Positions 31,397 through 41,242 of a stretch of DNA of 64,000 bases are shown here, piece by piece; the stretch's first letter is position 1; each line of letters starts with the position of its first letter. The stretch lies in the NCBI RefSeq assembly GCF_900114315.1, contig NZ_FOSQ01000004.1:259725-323724 (forward strand), written 5' to 3'. The notes beneath the pieces were generated by a model. The model was not told the DNA's origin and ran no database searches. It saw only the letters and a program-made list of their open reading frames with translations. Position numbers and translations under genes: made by a program. Origin of the DNA: Falsiroseomonas stagni DSM 19981 (GTDB lineage: Bacteria > Pseudomonadota > Alphaproteobacteria > Acetobacterales > Acetobacteraceae).

Positions 31397-31794
31397 CCGG
31401 CGGTTTCACACCCATGCTCACGGTAGCAACGCGTCATGCTTGAACGACATCCTTGAGAAGGCGCTGCGTCTGCAGGGTGGTGGAGGCCGGGAGGCGGAGT
31501 TGCAGTCTGGAAACGCGGCGGGATGCTGAAGTCGCCTCCGTTTTTCTTCTGCTTCTCGTCCAGCGGAACGAAGAAGGCCATGCGAAAGCGGCCGGCATGC
31601 TGGCTGATGCTTGTCGTCCATCGCGTCATTGGGGGAGGGCTCGGCACCTGTATGCCTGGCGTACCGTCCGCTCCGACACCGAGCGGCCGCATAGGTTCCG
31701 TGATGGCTCCGCTGCCGATCGGCGCTTTCCCCATGATCAAGCGGGGTAGGACGACCGAATGCTCGTGCATTTGGGATCGCACGGTGTCTGTCCG
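31397..31794. other. 400-base gap without a supported gene
   Basis: Short frames exist on both strands, but none has a ribosome site or recognisable sequence. The minus-strand half next to 31396 must contain the leader of the hydrolase-TPR gene. I see no terminator-like hairpin or repeat. Confidence 0.5.
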
Positions 31795-34173
31795 TTATCG
31801 GCGGCCGACCTCGACGCGGGACTTGCCTTGCGTCTCAGTGCTTGAGTTGAAACCACGGTCGAGCGGCGCTTCATGACGGGGATGCTGCGTTGATGCCGCG
31901 GCGTCTGCGCTATCCGCCGATGCAGTCGCCACGACCTCGAATGTCAGGGTTGGGCGCTGATCGACATTCCGCTCGAACCAGCGAATGTATTCGAAGACCG
32001 GATCGGCGGAGACCTTGTAGCGTCCGGGCGCGAGCTTGGAGGTCGGGAGTGTTCCGGTGAGTGTCACGGTCGCTCCCGCCGGGAAGCCGCCTTCCGGAAC
32101 CGCCCAGCGGGGTTCGGCGACCTTTCGGATGCCATCGGCGGCCTCCGCCGTGATGACAAAGCCGGCCAGCAATGCGGCGTAGCCTTCGAAGGCGTCCGGA
32201 TAGCCGCGCGCGCCGGGATTGTGGACTTCCAACTCCAGGCGGAGCTCGCTGCCGGCCGTCAGAACTGGCCCATCGGCAAGCCGGAGCGAGACCTGCAGGC
32301 CCAGGGGGGCGAGAGCGTTGACGAAGCCCCGCAGCCGCTCCTTCAACGCCGCATGTTCCGGCAAGCGCAGGTTGGGGACTTGCTTCAACGTCGGATTCGC
32401 GGGCTGCGATGCTGCGGCCTCGGGCGCTGGTGCGCTCACCGGCATCGTAGATGCCTTCAGCGTTGGCGCGGGATGGGACTCCCAGGCCGCCAGGGTGCCT
32501 TCGGCGCCTGGCAGCATCAGCGCCGCGTAGTGGTGGAGGACGGCCTTCGCGGGGCCCTGGCAGTGGACCGTATGGAAGCGGATGAAGCGCTGTGCGCCGC
32601 CTTCCTCCCGGAAATGCAGGCGGCCATCCTGGAGGTAGGGCCGCTTCAGGGCCCGTCCGAGCACGATCGGCGCCAGTTCGCCCGGTGCGCCGACCTCAAG
32701 GCCATTATCCAGTGTCGAAGCCTGGTCGAGACCGCCATGAAAGAGCTGGGCATATTGGCTGACCACCACGCCCTTGGTGGTGTCCCGGTAGTGGTAGAAC
32801 ATGTGCATGTCCTGGAAGCTGCGCGCCTCCCGGCCTGTCACCATGCGACCCAGGCTGTTCACGAAGGGGATGATTTCGTCCCTGGGCCGCGCATAGACGC
32901 TCCGCATGCAATCAGCCAGGCCGGCGAGTGCCATGCGGTCTCGCACCGTCGTCGTCCAGGTCCAGTCATTCATGCCGTAGCCTGGCGGCATGGCGGCGAT
33001 GATCTCGCTGGCCGAGGAGAAGGCGAGGGCGTCGCTATCGATCACGACGCATTGGTCGATGCGGTTCTTCCGGCAGAATTCCTCGACGACGAGCCAGCGT
33101 TGGAAGCTGAACAGCCCATAGATGGGTTCACTGACGGAGTGGTGCACGTAGCTGGGCGCGAAGGCGGCGGCGGACTCGAAATAGTCGCTGATCGCGGCAT
33201 AGCGGCCGATCCCGATCGTCGCGGTCGTATCGTCGCCCAGCAGGACCACGTTGTTGGCGCCGTTCTGCAGGGCGAGGGACGCCGCGCAGAGCGCGACGTA
33301 GTCCTGCCCGCCGCGATGGACGACGATGAACGGGGGATGATCCTTTGCCGCGCGTGCCGCCTTCTTCGCCGGCGCCACGGCGCGCCGGCGCATCTGGTCG
33401 CTGACCTTCACGCGCTTGCCGGCATCCGCAGCCACCAATGCTGCCAGGCTCCCGGCGGGCGCGCCCTCGGCAACCGTCACCGCGCGGGCAAAATCCTGGG
33501 CGGCATAGAGCATCAGAGCGGCGCCTTCGCGCAGGAGCGGTGCCGCATCCGGCTGTTCTGCCACCGCCCTGGCGCGTGCCGCCAGGACATCGAGAGGCCG
33601 CTTGCCACCGAGATGCGGCCGCGATCCACCGAGGCCGGCGAGGAACTTGATGAAGAAGGACCGCTCGATCCCTCGATGCAGCAGGTGTCCCAGGATCGCG
33701 ATGGCGAATTCACCGCCGCCATTGATCGCGTCGGCCTGGAGGCCTTCAAGAAGCTGCCGGTCGGGCACGGTGGGCAGGAGATCGAAGCGCCCCAGCAGGG
33801 TCGCCGCGGCGTCGGCGGCGAAGGTCGCCTCTGGCCCTCGGCCCATCGCCGCGCAACGGCGCGCCACCCTCCAGAACTCGATCACCAGGCGATGCGCCTC
33901 GGTCTCCGTCACGCCGTCGATCAGCGCGGCCCGGTTTGGGATGGCATCTGCCAGCCGGCCCAGCATCAGGAGGGCCACGACCTTGCGCAGAAGAACGGGC
34001 CGAGGGACCGCGTCGGCAGGCAGGGCCGCGACCAGCGGCAGGACATCCTCCGTCCGTCCCGCCTTGATCAGCGCATCAAGCTGCCGGACCAGTTGCTCAT
34101 GCCGCACCTCGCCCTGCCTGCCGGACTTCCCGTCCCGGGCATTCACGTTTTCCGAGGCTGCGACGTCGGTCAT
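31795..34173 (-). CDS. Large putative glycosyltransferase-like protein with C-terminal beta domain
   Basis: About 792 residues from the ATG at 34173; the frame is open further upstream to 34449 but that part is Arg-rich and overlaps the next gene. Residues 20-275 are helical repeats. Residues 280-560 read like a nucleotide-sugar transferase core (FIVVHRGGQDYVALCAASLAL, VVIDSDALAF with an Asp-Ser-Asp at 379-381, GYGMNDWTWTTTV). Residues 650-785 are beta-rich (LRLADGPVLTAGSELRLELEVHN, ATVTLTGTLPTSKLAPGRY), reminiscent of the Wzt C-terminal glycan-binding fold. I infer a glycan-island transferase; no family was firmly matched. Confidence 0.65.
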   Translation of the reverse strand: MTDVAASENVNARDGKSGRQGEVRHEQLVRQLDALIKAGRTEDVLPLVAALPADAVPRPVLLRKVVALLMLGRLADAIPNRAALIDGVTETEAHRLVIEFWRVARRCAAMGRGPEATFAADAAATLLGRFDLLPTVPDRQLLEGLQADAINGGGEFAIAILGHLLHRGIERSFFIKFLAGLGGSRPHLGGKRPLDVLAARARAVAEQPDAAPLLREGAALMLYAAQDFARAVTVAEGAPAGSLAALVAADAGKRVKVSDQMRRRAVAPAKKAARAAKDHPPFIVVHRGGQDYVALCAASLALQNGANNVVLLGDDTTATIGIGRYAAISDYFESAAAFAPSYVHHSVSEPIYGLFSFQRWLVVEEFCRKNRIDQCVVIDSDALAFSSASEIIAAMPPGYGMNDWTWTTTVRDRMALAGLADCMRSVYARPRDEIIPFVNSLGRMVTGREARSFQDMHMFYHYRDTTKGVVVSQYAQLFHGGLDQASTLDNGLEVGAPGELAPIVLGRALKRPYLQDGRLHFREEGGAQRFIRFHTVHCQGPAKAVLHHYAALMLPGAEGTLAAWESHPAPTLKASTMPVSAPAPEAAASQPANPTLKQVPNLRLPEHAALKERLRGFVNALAPLGLQVSLRLADGPVLTAGSELRLELEVHNPGARGYPDAFEGYAALLAGFVITAEAADGIRKVAEPRWAVPEGGFPAGATVTLTGTLPTSKLAPGRYKVSADPVFEYIRWFERNVDQRPTLTFEVVATASADSADAAASTQHPRHEAPLDRGFNSSTETQGKSRVEVGRR

Positions 34174-34270
34174 GCCCGTTGAAATCTCCAAGGCGGCAAG
34201 CGTTTCGCAGTCCATAGTATGGGAATGCACGGCCACGCGAAAGCCGGAAGCCCTTGCCGCCCCTGCTGGG

Positions 34271-35530
34271 TCATCCGGGAAGGGCTGCCGTGAAGGCGCC
34301 GAGGCGGGCATCCGCGATGGTGAACGGCAGCAGGTGCAGGTGGCGCGTCTCGCCGAACATCGCCGCCAGCCCCGCCGCGGTGGTGCCAAGGCGGAGCGCC
34401 GCCAGGCCCGATACCGCACCACCCGTGACCGCAATCGGCGCCCCGCCATTCAGCGACAAGGCGGCCCTGCCGGCGCCATCGATGCTGAGTCCAAGCCGGA
34501 ACACCGTCCCGGCGGTCATGCTGCCGGCATCGGATTGCGCGGTGGCGCCCGCCAGCCCCCGCTGCAGCCGGATGACGGAACCGCCAGCTGCGTTGAGAAC
34601 GGTGTAGCGGTTGTTCTCGTCCCCGCCATCGATCTGCAGCAGTGTCTGGGATGCGCCGGCGCCGGCGGCCTGGGGGATGACGCCGCACCAGCCGAGCGTC
34701 GCGCGCCCGTTGCCGGCGATGCCCAGCGCCGACAGGGTGGCGCTGACCAGGTCGGTGCCCCGCGTCACGGAGGCCGGGGAACCCGCGAGCGGCAGGATCG
34801 GTGTCGATGCCGCGGGGCCTTGTTCCAACTGGATTCCGGCGAAACGCACGCTGACATCCACCGGCTGGCCGGACGTCACGGCGAGCCGCCAGCGGACGAT
34901 GATGCTGGTGGCGCCGCCAGCCGCCGTCACCGTGGCAGACCGCCGCGTCGTTCCCAGCGTGGCCGAGGCCAGGGTGTAGGTGGCATTGGTGGTCCCGGTG
35001 CCTGCCGTCGCCGCGAGCGTGGCGTTGCCGACATTCGCCAGGCTCCCGGCGGAGACGCGGCTGAACAGGGAGTAGGTCCAGACCTGGCCGTCGCTGGCCG
35101 GAGAGGCGACGTCATGGTTCACCTGGACGGTGCCGGTCGAGGTCGGCGTGCCGAAGAACCGGATATCGACATAGGCCAACCCATCCTCGACCCCGGTGCC
35201 GGTGACCGCCGTGGACAGGCCGAGTGTTCCGGCAAAAGACCAGAAGGTCGGCAGCGTGCCCGGCGTGCCGATGACGGCACCTTCGCAGCGTGGATTCCGC
35301 AGCAGGTTGGCCCGCTGCCCCTCGACCAGCAGCCGGGACGCACTGCCATGCGTCCGCGCCTGGTTCCCCCCGAACTCCGCCCAGGTCGCGCCATTGCTGG
35401 CTTGCGCGGTTGCCAGCGTCGCCACCTGCGCCCGCTGCAGGGTCAGGGGGGATCGGAGGACGCCGGCGAGGACAAGGGGACGGCCGGTGGCGTTGCTGAT
35501 GCCGGTGACGGCATGGATGGCGGCAGTCAT
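34271..35530 (-). CDS. Phage-tail-like carbohydrate-binding/LamG-type protein
   Basis: 419 residues from the ATG at 35530, which has a strong AGGAAAGG site; a longer frame to 35695 lacks one. GSASRLLVEGQRANLLRNP is a block I know from tail-associated proteins of alphaproteobacterial prophages and gene transfer agents. Two beta-sandwich regions follow: a CBM-like part (about 85-245) and a concanavalin/LamG-like part (about 260-400, LLQIDGGDENNRYTVLN..). No other phage genes are present. It may bind the surface glycan made by the island or be a domesticated tail fragment. Confidence 0.65.
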   Translation of the reverse strand: MTAAIHAVTGISNATGRPLVLAGVLRSPLTLQRAQVATLATAQASNGATWAEFGGNQARTHGSASRLLVEGQRANLLRNPRCEGAVIGTPGTLPTFWSFAGTLGLSTAVTGTGVEDGLAYVDIRFFGTPTSTGTVQVNHDVASPASDGQVWTYSLFSRVSAGSLANVGNATLAATAGTGTTNATYTLASATLGTTRRSATVTAAGGATSIIVRWRLAVTSGQPVDVSVRFAGIQLEQGPAASTPILPLAGSPASVTRGTDLVSATLSALGIAGNGRATLGWCGVIPQAAGAGASQTLLQIDGGDENNRYTVLNAAGGSVIRLQRGLAGATAQSDAGSMTAGTVFRLGLSIDGAGRAALSLNGGAPIAVTGGAVSGLAALRLGTTAAGLAAMFGETRHLHLLPFTIADARLGAFTAALPG

Positions 35531-35800
35531 GCGAAACCTTTCCTGGCATGCCGCCCCGATGACCTGGGCATGCGGATGCCCATGTGCGACCGGGCCAGCC
35601 CGGGTGATGGCCGGGATGGTCCGTGAAAGGACGGCGGATTGACTGGATCTAGGGGGCGAAGCGACGGTGCCGAGCGCGATGCCCTGTGAGGGCAATGCGG
35701 GCAGACCTCCGGCCTTGGCCTGCCTAACTAGGACGCCTTCGGGGTCGAGTGCAAGAAGTATTTCCTAGTTCGCCGCGCACTGGGGAGGGGGCGGTGACTG

Positions 35801-37294
35801 TCAGCCAGGCTCCAGCGGCAGGATGGGGCCGCGTGAGAGCACCTCCTCCAGCACGGCCAGCAGCGCCGGGATCTCCACATGGAAGCGTTGCCGGTGCGCC
35901 TGCTCGTCCATCGGCGGCACGGCCGTGACGGCACTGGCGGGCACGGTAAAGGCATGCGCGGGGTCAAGGTAGCGGGCTGACCGGATGACGGCGTCGTTCA
36001 CCACCGATTCGATATGATAGGTAATGGTCGGAACCGCCAGGGCGCAGGTCGGCAGGATGGTGGCCGTGCCGTAGGTCGCCAGCGCGATCCGGCAATCCGT
36101 GGCGAGGCCGATCTTGTCCTCGATGGACCGCCCATACAGCACGACTTCCTCGAACCGGGCGGGGCAGGCCTCACGGATGGCGGTGGCGATGCTGGCGATC
36201 CGGCCGCAGACGGCGTGGTCCCTGGGGCCCGGCACATTGCCCGCCGCGACAGTCCAGCCATCCCAATAGACGGTCAGGGACGCACCCAGGCTGGCCGCTT
36301 CCCGGCCCAGCCGTTCCAGACAGGCCGCGAAGGCCGGGATCTGGTTGTCGAAGCGCATCCGCTCCGCATCGACGGAAACCAGGACGCCGAGGACGCGGCG
36401 CCCCTCCTGCCCCGTGTCAGCCGACCGAAGACGGGAGACCCAGCCGAAGCTGGTATTCGTGATGCGCCTGTCATTCAGGCGGCATTGGAGGCCGAGGCTG
36501 CACAGGATGGCGGGCGCTTGCTCCAGCGGCACGGCGAGGACCGGGTAGTTCCGAAGTTCCGGGAAGACGCGAAGCGGGTCCACGAAACTCCGGTCGCTCA
36601 GGACCGTCAGGAGATGTCCTGCCTTGAGGAACGGGAGGATGAGTTCTTCGAGGTTCCGTTCGAGAAATCCGAGAGTCTGCGCCATGAAGTGGGAGGGCCG
36701 TGCCTCCCCGACGATGAAGGCGCGTCGCGCTGTCGGCCGGCCGGCCGCGTCCAGCCAGGCGAGGAAGGCGGCCGGCTGCTCAAGCACCAGATGAAGAAGC
36801 TGGCGGAAGGAAAGCGCGAAGGTGGAGGTGTTCTCCCGCAAGGCGAGCAGCGTCTGCTGCTCCGGGTACCAGATGCAGATGGGGGAGTTTGCCTCCAGGA
36901 TGAGGATGCGCAGAGGCGCATGCTGCAGCACGACCCATTGCAGCCATCGAAGGCGCGAGCCGAACAACTCGCCGACCGCTGGAAGCACGGCGCCGTCGAG
37001 CGGTGAGTAGAAACGGCCCATGCGCCCCGTGAAGAAACGCTTTGTCGTATCCGCAAGCCTGGCGTCCCAGGCCTTTGGTCCGCGCCCGTAATGCGTGGCG
37101 ATCATGCGGCCCAGCTCGGCGCGGCCCGTCGCACTGGCATCGGCGCCGGCACCGAAAGGATTGACGATCCGTGTCTGGTCGATGAGCGCCGCGATGCCAT
37201 GCGTCGCAGGGTCGCGCGGCGTTCGGCGATCGCGCAGATGGCGAGGATCGATGCCGAGCAGGGTGGCGAGCCTGGCAGGCACTTCGTCAGTCAC
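35801..37294 (-). CDS. Unknown protein, glycan island
   Basis: 497 residues from a GTG at 37294; a TTG at 37330 would add 12. No membrane segments. The C-terminal third (VVLYGRSIEDKIGLATDCRI.., ATYGTATILPTCALAVPTITY) has the order of a GT-B or GT61-like nucleotide-sugar pocket, in which a Gly-Thr-x-x-x-x-P loop meets the donor, but this is weak. It lies 51 bases downstream of the FkbM gene on the same strand and probably shares its transcript. Confidence 0.62.
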   Translation of the reverse strand: MTDEVPARLATLLGIDPRHLRDRRTPRDPATHGIAALIDQTRIVNPFGAGADASATGRAELGRMIATHYGRGPKAWDARLADTTKRFFTGRMGRFYSPLDGAVLPAVGELFGSRLRWLQWVVLQHAPLRILILEANSPICIWYPEQQTLLALRENTSTFALSFRQLLHLVLEQPAAFLAWLDAAGRPTARRAFIVGEARPSHFMAQTLGFLERNLEELILPFLKAGHLLTVLSDRSFVDPLRVFPELRNYPVLAVPLEQAPAILCSLGLQCRLNDRRITNTSFGWVSRLRSADTGQEGRRVLGVLVSVDAERMRFDNQIPAFAACLERLGREAASLGASLTVYWDGWTVAAGNVPGPRDHAVCGRIASIATAIREACPARFEEVVLYGRSIEDKIGLATDCRIALATYGTATILPTCALAVPTITYHIESVVNDAVIRSARYLDPAHAFTVPASAVTAVPPMDEQAHRQRFHVEIPALLAVLEEVLSRGPILPLEPG

Positions 37295-37345
37295 CGCGGT
37301 CTGTCCGATACTGAGCCGAGATCGTGGCAACCGAGACGGCGTGGC

Positions 37346-37969
37346 TCACTTCCAGTCGAGGAAGATGTGGTTGAGGTTGCGCTCCGCGATCACGTTGCGG
37401 ACATGTTTCATCGGTTCGCGAGAGGAAGGGACCTTCCGCTCATGCGTCTCCACCAGGCAGACGCTGAAGCGATCTTCGAGGTTCTGGTCGAGGATTTCCT
37501 TCAGCAGTTCGCCCTCGGCACCCTCGATATCGATTTTGAGCACCGCCGCCGGTGCGGGAAGTGCCCGCAGGAAGGCAGGGAAATCCACCAGTTCCACGTC
37601 ATGGCCGCCGCTACCGTCCACGTTGATCTTGTCGGCGAGCAGGGATGATGACTGGGTTCGCTCCACTGATGCCTCCTCCCGCGTCTCGTGGAAGAACAGC
37701 TTCGCGGTGCCCGCTTCCTTCCAGACCGCCTTGTTGTGGAGCGTGACGCTGGCGTTGCCGGCCAGCCGATCCTTCAGCATCCCGAAGGCAAGGGGGTCCG
37801 GTTCGAAGCAATGCATGACACAGCCGCGGGCTGCGAAGCGGGCTGCGACGGAACCAATGTTGGCGCCGCAGTCGACGACAATGTCGCCCGGTTCCAACAG
37901 AGCCAGAAGGGCAGCGAACCTCTCCTTGCGGTCGGTCAGCGCCAGGACAGCATCGATACCCTGCTTCAT
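37346..37969 (-). CDS. FkbM-family methyltransferase
   Basis: 207 residues. Complete SAM motif VDCGANIG at 32-39 and Glu56 in MHCFEPDP; the FkbM-typical LKIDIEGAEGELLKEIL near residue 140 is present. Likely O-methylates a sugar of the island's glycan. First gene of a two-gene minus-strand unit. Confidence 0.9.
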   Translation of the reverse strand: MKQGIDAVLALTDRKERFAALLALLEPGDIVVDCGANIGSVAARFAARGCVMHCFEPDPLAFGMLKDRLAGNASVTLHNKAVWKEAGTAKLFFHETREEASVERTQSSSLLADKINVDGSGGHDVELVDFPAFLRALPAPAAVLKIDIEGAEGELLKEILDQNLEDRFSVCLVETHERKVPSSREPMKHVRNVIAERNLNHIFLDWK

Positions 37970-38332
37970 TGATGACCTGCTTTCGTCTCTGTTGAGCCAG
38001 AATGCTGCGGGCCCGGGCAGAAGCCAGGCACATCAAGCCTTGATGGGATACCACAGTCAGGTAGCGTAACAGTCAGGCGGCGCGGGGTGATCGGCAGCCC
38101 CGTCCGGGTAGATTGGCTTCAGCCGGTCCCTGCATCCTACCAGACGCGCGGGACGCGGCGGCGGACACAACCTGTGCCCGCTTCCATTCGCCTGTGGGTA
38201 GTGAGCATATCCGAACCGGCTGTTCAAGCCTTCGCCGCTGCCCCGTGGCGGCCGTGGCGCCGTACGACACGCGGCGCAGGGCGGGGGCGCGGCGGCGCGT
38301 GTCTGCATGGGTCTCGCCGGGAGTTAACCGCC
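37970..38332. other. Divergent intergenic region with a 15-bp palindrome
   Basis: 363 bases between the divergent FkbM and beta-helix genes; it must hold both promoters. CATCAAG (38031-38037), C, CTTGATG (38039-38045) is a perfect palindrome 62 bases upstream of the FkbM start and a plausible operator. GGGAG 9 bases before 38333 is the ribosome site of the beta-helix gene. No coding sequence is supported. Confidence 0.5.
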
Positions 38333-40177
38333 ATGTCCCGTCACCTCCTCGCTCGTCGAGCAACCTTTTTCCTGCCCCTGGCGGCGGCGCCGGCCACCTC
38401 CGCGCTCGCTGCCGAGGCGACAGCCACGCCGTCGCCATCCCTGGCGCCATCCCTCGCACAGTCCCGCCTGCTGCCCGCGGCGCCGCTGGCGGCGGAGGAG
38501 GGCGCCGCCGCAGCCCGGCAGGGCGCGCTCGCGCTGCAGGCCGGGGATTGGCGCCTGTCCACCCATGGCGACCTGGCCGCGGCATACCTCAACACCATCC
38601 CCACCTTCCGCCAGGCGGCCGGGGATGATGCCCGGCTACGGCCCATTGGCGATGAACTGCGCGAACGCGTGGCATTCACGCAGTTCGAGACAGCGGGGCG
38701 CTCGGCCGGAGAGGCCATTGCCGCCGCGATCGACTATCTCCGCCGGAACAATGGTGCGGTGGGCGGCGAAGTGATCCTGCCGCAGGGGCGCCCGATCCAG
38801 GTCGTGGCGCCCATCGCGGCGGCGCCCGGGGTGCTGGTCCGGGGGCCGCGCCTGATCGAGGTGCCGCGTTTCCCTGCCGTCAGCCTGGGTGTCTTCGACG
38901 TTGACGGGGCGGATGACTTCGCCTTGGCCGATATCGGCTTTTCCCTGGGGCGGCGCTGTTCGCCGGTCCGGGTCCGGGGCAATGCCGCCGGCTTTTCCGC
39001 CCGCGGCCTTCGCATCCAGGAGGGGCGGAGCATCTGGTTCCAGCGTGCGCGCCAGGCACGGCTGATGGATATCGTCGCGCGCGGCGGCACATCGGTCATC
39101 GGTGCCGGCGCGGGCCCGGATGACCGGATCGAGGATGTCGTCGCCACCGGGATCCAGGGATATGACCTCCACGACGAGGCCATCGACCTGAACTTCAACG
39201 TCCGCAGCTTCCACCTGTCCGGCTTCACCTTCCGGCGGTGCAGCCTGGCCCGGAATGGGGAGGTGATCGACATCGGCGGCGGCGATTGCGGCGACATCAG
39301 CATCGCCAACGGGCTGATCGATTGCTCCGGCTCGACCCACAGCGTCGCGGGTATCCGCATCAAGCAGGGCACGCGCAACGTCAACGTCACCGGCGTCCAC
39401 ATCGTCAACGGCAAGGCCCAGGGCGGCATCGGCATCCACGTGACCCACGCCACCAACCTGGCGATCGGCGAGACCAGCGTGGACAACAGCTTCGGCCGGG
39501 GCTTCTTCTCGGAACCCGGCGTCAGCGACGTGACGTGGCGGGGCGGGCGCTGCGACAGCCCGATCGTCGTCAACGGCAGCAGCGACCTTCGCTTCGACAT
39601 CAGCCATGACGGCGGCGGCAGCGAATCCCGCAGCCCCGCCTTTTCCTTCGGCTTCGGCGCCAGGCGGATCAGCGTGTCCGGCGTCGTGCGCAACCGGCCG
39701 ATGGCCCCCGCCGTCGTGGTCGGGCATGGCCGCGGCGGGGCGGTCGATTGCACGGTCTCCGACCTGACGGTCCAGGGCGCGCAGCGCGCCGTCGCCGCGC
39801 AGGACGGATGCCACCGGCTCAGCGTCTCCGGCCTGCGGGCGCAGGACATGGCGATGGAAGCGGTCCTGCTGGCGCCGGGCTGCCGCAACACCCATCTCCG
39901 CGGCATCATGGCCCTCGATGGTTCCGGCAGCCGGCCGGCGGCCTTCCCGGCAATCCGCCTCGGCCGGGACTGCCATGGCACCGTGCTGCGCGACATCACC
40001 GCGCGCGACACGCGGGAAGGTGCGGGCCGCACCAGCGGACCGGCCCTGATCGTCGATGGCCCGTGCCAGGGCGTGATGGTGGATGGCGTTCTGGGCGACA
40101 ACCTGCCCGCCGCCACGCAGATCGGCGTGGACCGGCTGCAGGGCAGCGCCGTCGGCGCGGTCCTGACCATCGGCTGA
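38333..40177 (+). CDS. Secreted right-handed beta-helix protein
   Basis: 614 residues. The N-terminus ([26 protein letters not shown]) is a signal peptide with an RR pair that could be Tat or Sec. After a 100-residue Ala-rich part and a [17 protein letters not shown] entry strand, the rest is a run of about 20-25-residue beta coils with [20 protein letters not shown] and [15 protein letters not shown], as in pectate-lyase-like/TIGR03808-type proteins. Likely binds, cleaves or epimerises a polysaccharide in the periplasm or outside. The neighbouring UDP-glucuronate decarboxylase supports a uronic-acid/xylose-containing glycan. Confidence 0.8.
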   Translation: MSRHLLARRATFFLPLAAAPATSALAAEATATPSPSLAPSLAQSRLLPAAPLAAEEGAAAARQGALALQAGDWRLSTHGDLAAAYLNTIPTFRQAAGDDARLRPIGDELRERVAFTQFETAGRSAGEAIAAAIDYLRRNNGAVGGEVILPQGRPIQVVAPIAAAPGVLVRGPRLIEVPRFPAVSLGVFDVDGADDFALADIGFSLGRRCSPVRVRGNAAGFSARGLRIQEGRSIWFQRARQARLMDIVARGGTSVIGAGAGPDDRIEDVVATGIQGYDLHDEAIDLNFNVRSFHLSGFTFRRCSLARNGEVIDIGGGDCGDISIANGLIDCSGSTHSVAGIRIKQGTRNVNVTGVHIVNGKAQGGIGIHVTHATNLAIGETSVDNSFGRGFFSEPGVSDVTWRGGRCDSPIVVNGSSDLRFDISHDGGGSESRSPAFSFGFGARRISVSGVVRNRPMAPAVVVGHGRGGAVDCTVSDLTVQGAQRAVAAQDGCHRLSVSGLRAQDMAMEAVLLAPGCRNTHLRGIMALDGSGSRPAAFPAIRLGRDCHGTVLRDITARDTREGAGRTSGPALIVDGPCQGVMVDGVLGDNLPAATQIGVDRLQGSAVGAVLTIG

Positions 40178-40248
40178 GCCGTGTGCATTGGGAATCCCTT
40201 CAGCACTTCCTGCGAAGGTCGCCCGTCCTAGAATGGGATTTGCGGGCC

Positions 40249-41235
40249 ATGCGTCATTTCCGCCGTCGCGTGCTGGTCACAGGCGGGGCCGGCTTCATCG
40301 GCTCCCACCTGTGCGAGCGCCTGCTACAGGCCGGGCACCACGTGATCTGCGTGGACAACTTCTTCACCGGGGTGCGGGAGAATGTGGCCGGGATGCTGGC
40401 CAACCCGTATTTCGAGTTGATCCGCCACGATGTGACCTTCCCCCTCTCGGTCGAGGTGGATGAGATCTACAATCTGGCCTGCCCGGCATCCCCCATCCAC
40501 TACCAGCAGGACCCGGTGCAGACGACGAAGACCAGCGTGCTGGGCGCCATCAACATGCTCGGCCTGGCGAAGCGGCTGAAGGTGCGCATCCTCCAGGCCT
40601 CGACCAGCGAGGTCTATGGCGATCCGCAGGTGCATCCGCAGCCCGAGGGCTACTGGGGCAACGTCAATCCCATCGGCCCCCGCGCCTGCTACGACGAGGG
40701 CAAGCGATGCGCGGAGACGCTGTTCTTCGACTACCACCGCCAGCACGGCGTCCCGATCCGCGTGGCGCGCATCTTCAACACCTATGGCCCGCGCATGCAT
40801 CCGAATGACGGGCGCGTGGTGTCGAACTTCATCATGCAGGCGCTGACGGGTGCGCCGCTGACCATCTTCGGCGATGGCAGCCAGACCCGGTCCTTCTGCT
40901 TTGTGGACGACATGGTGACGGCGCTGGTCGCGCTGATGGAATCCAATGATCCCGCGGCGGTGGGGCCCATCAACATCGGCAACCCCGGCGAATTCACCAT
41001 GCTGGACCTGGCGGCGCTGGTGATTCGCCTGACAGGGTCGCGATCCCGCCTCGAATCCCAGCCCCTGCCGCAGGATGATCCGCGCCAGCGCCGGCCGGAC
41101 ATCACGCGGATCGGCCAGTTGGCGGGCTGGGTGCCGGAAGTGGGGCTGGAGGACGGGCTGCGACGGACGATCGCCTATTTCCGCGCGCAGCACGACATCG
41201 GCACGATGATCCGGGCGGCGCCCCGCGCCGCCTGA
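40249..41235 (+). CDS. UDP-glucuronic acid decarboxylase (UDP-xylose synthase)
   Basis: 328 residues of the extended SDR family. Rossmann motif [10 protein letters not shown] at 11-20, catalytic Tyr148-x-x-x-Lys152 (RACYDEGKR), STSEVYGDP and [10 protein letters not shown]. The CPASPIHYQ and [11 protein letters not shown] blocks are those of UXS, which oxidises and decarboxylates UDP-glucuronate to UDP-xylose. It is the last plus-strand gene before the cellulose operon. Upstream glucuronate-forming genes are outside the window. Confidence 0.92.
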   Translation: MRHFRRRVLVTGGAGFIGSHLCERLLQAGHHVICVDNFFTGVRENVAGMLANPYFELIRHDVTFPLSVEVDEIYNLACPASPIHYQQDPVQTTKTSVLGAINMLGLAKRLKVRILQASTSEVYGDPQVHPQPEGYWGNVNPIGPRACYDEGKRCAETLFFDYHRQHGVPIRVARIFNTYGPRMHPNDGRVVSNFIMQALTGAPLTIFGDGSQTRSFCFVDDMVTALVALMESNDPAAVGPINIGNPGEFTMLDLAALVIRLTGSRSRLESQPLPQDDPRQRRPDITRIGQLAGWVPEVGLEDGLRRTIAYFRAQHDIGTMIRAAPRAA

Positions 41236-41242
41236 ACCGTCT

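Noticed and set aside
31369-31782. Possible small protein in the 31.4-31.8 kb gap
   Set aside because: The minus-strand frame overlaps the next gene's start, lacks a ribosome site and has no recognisable sequence.
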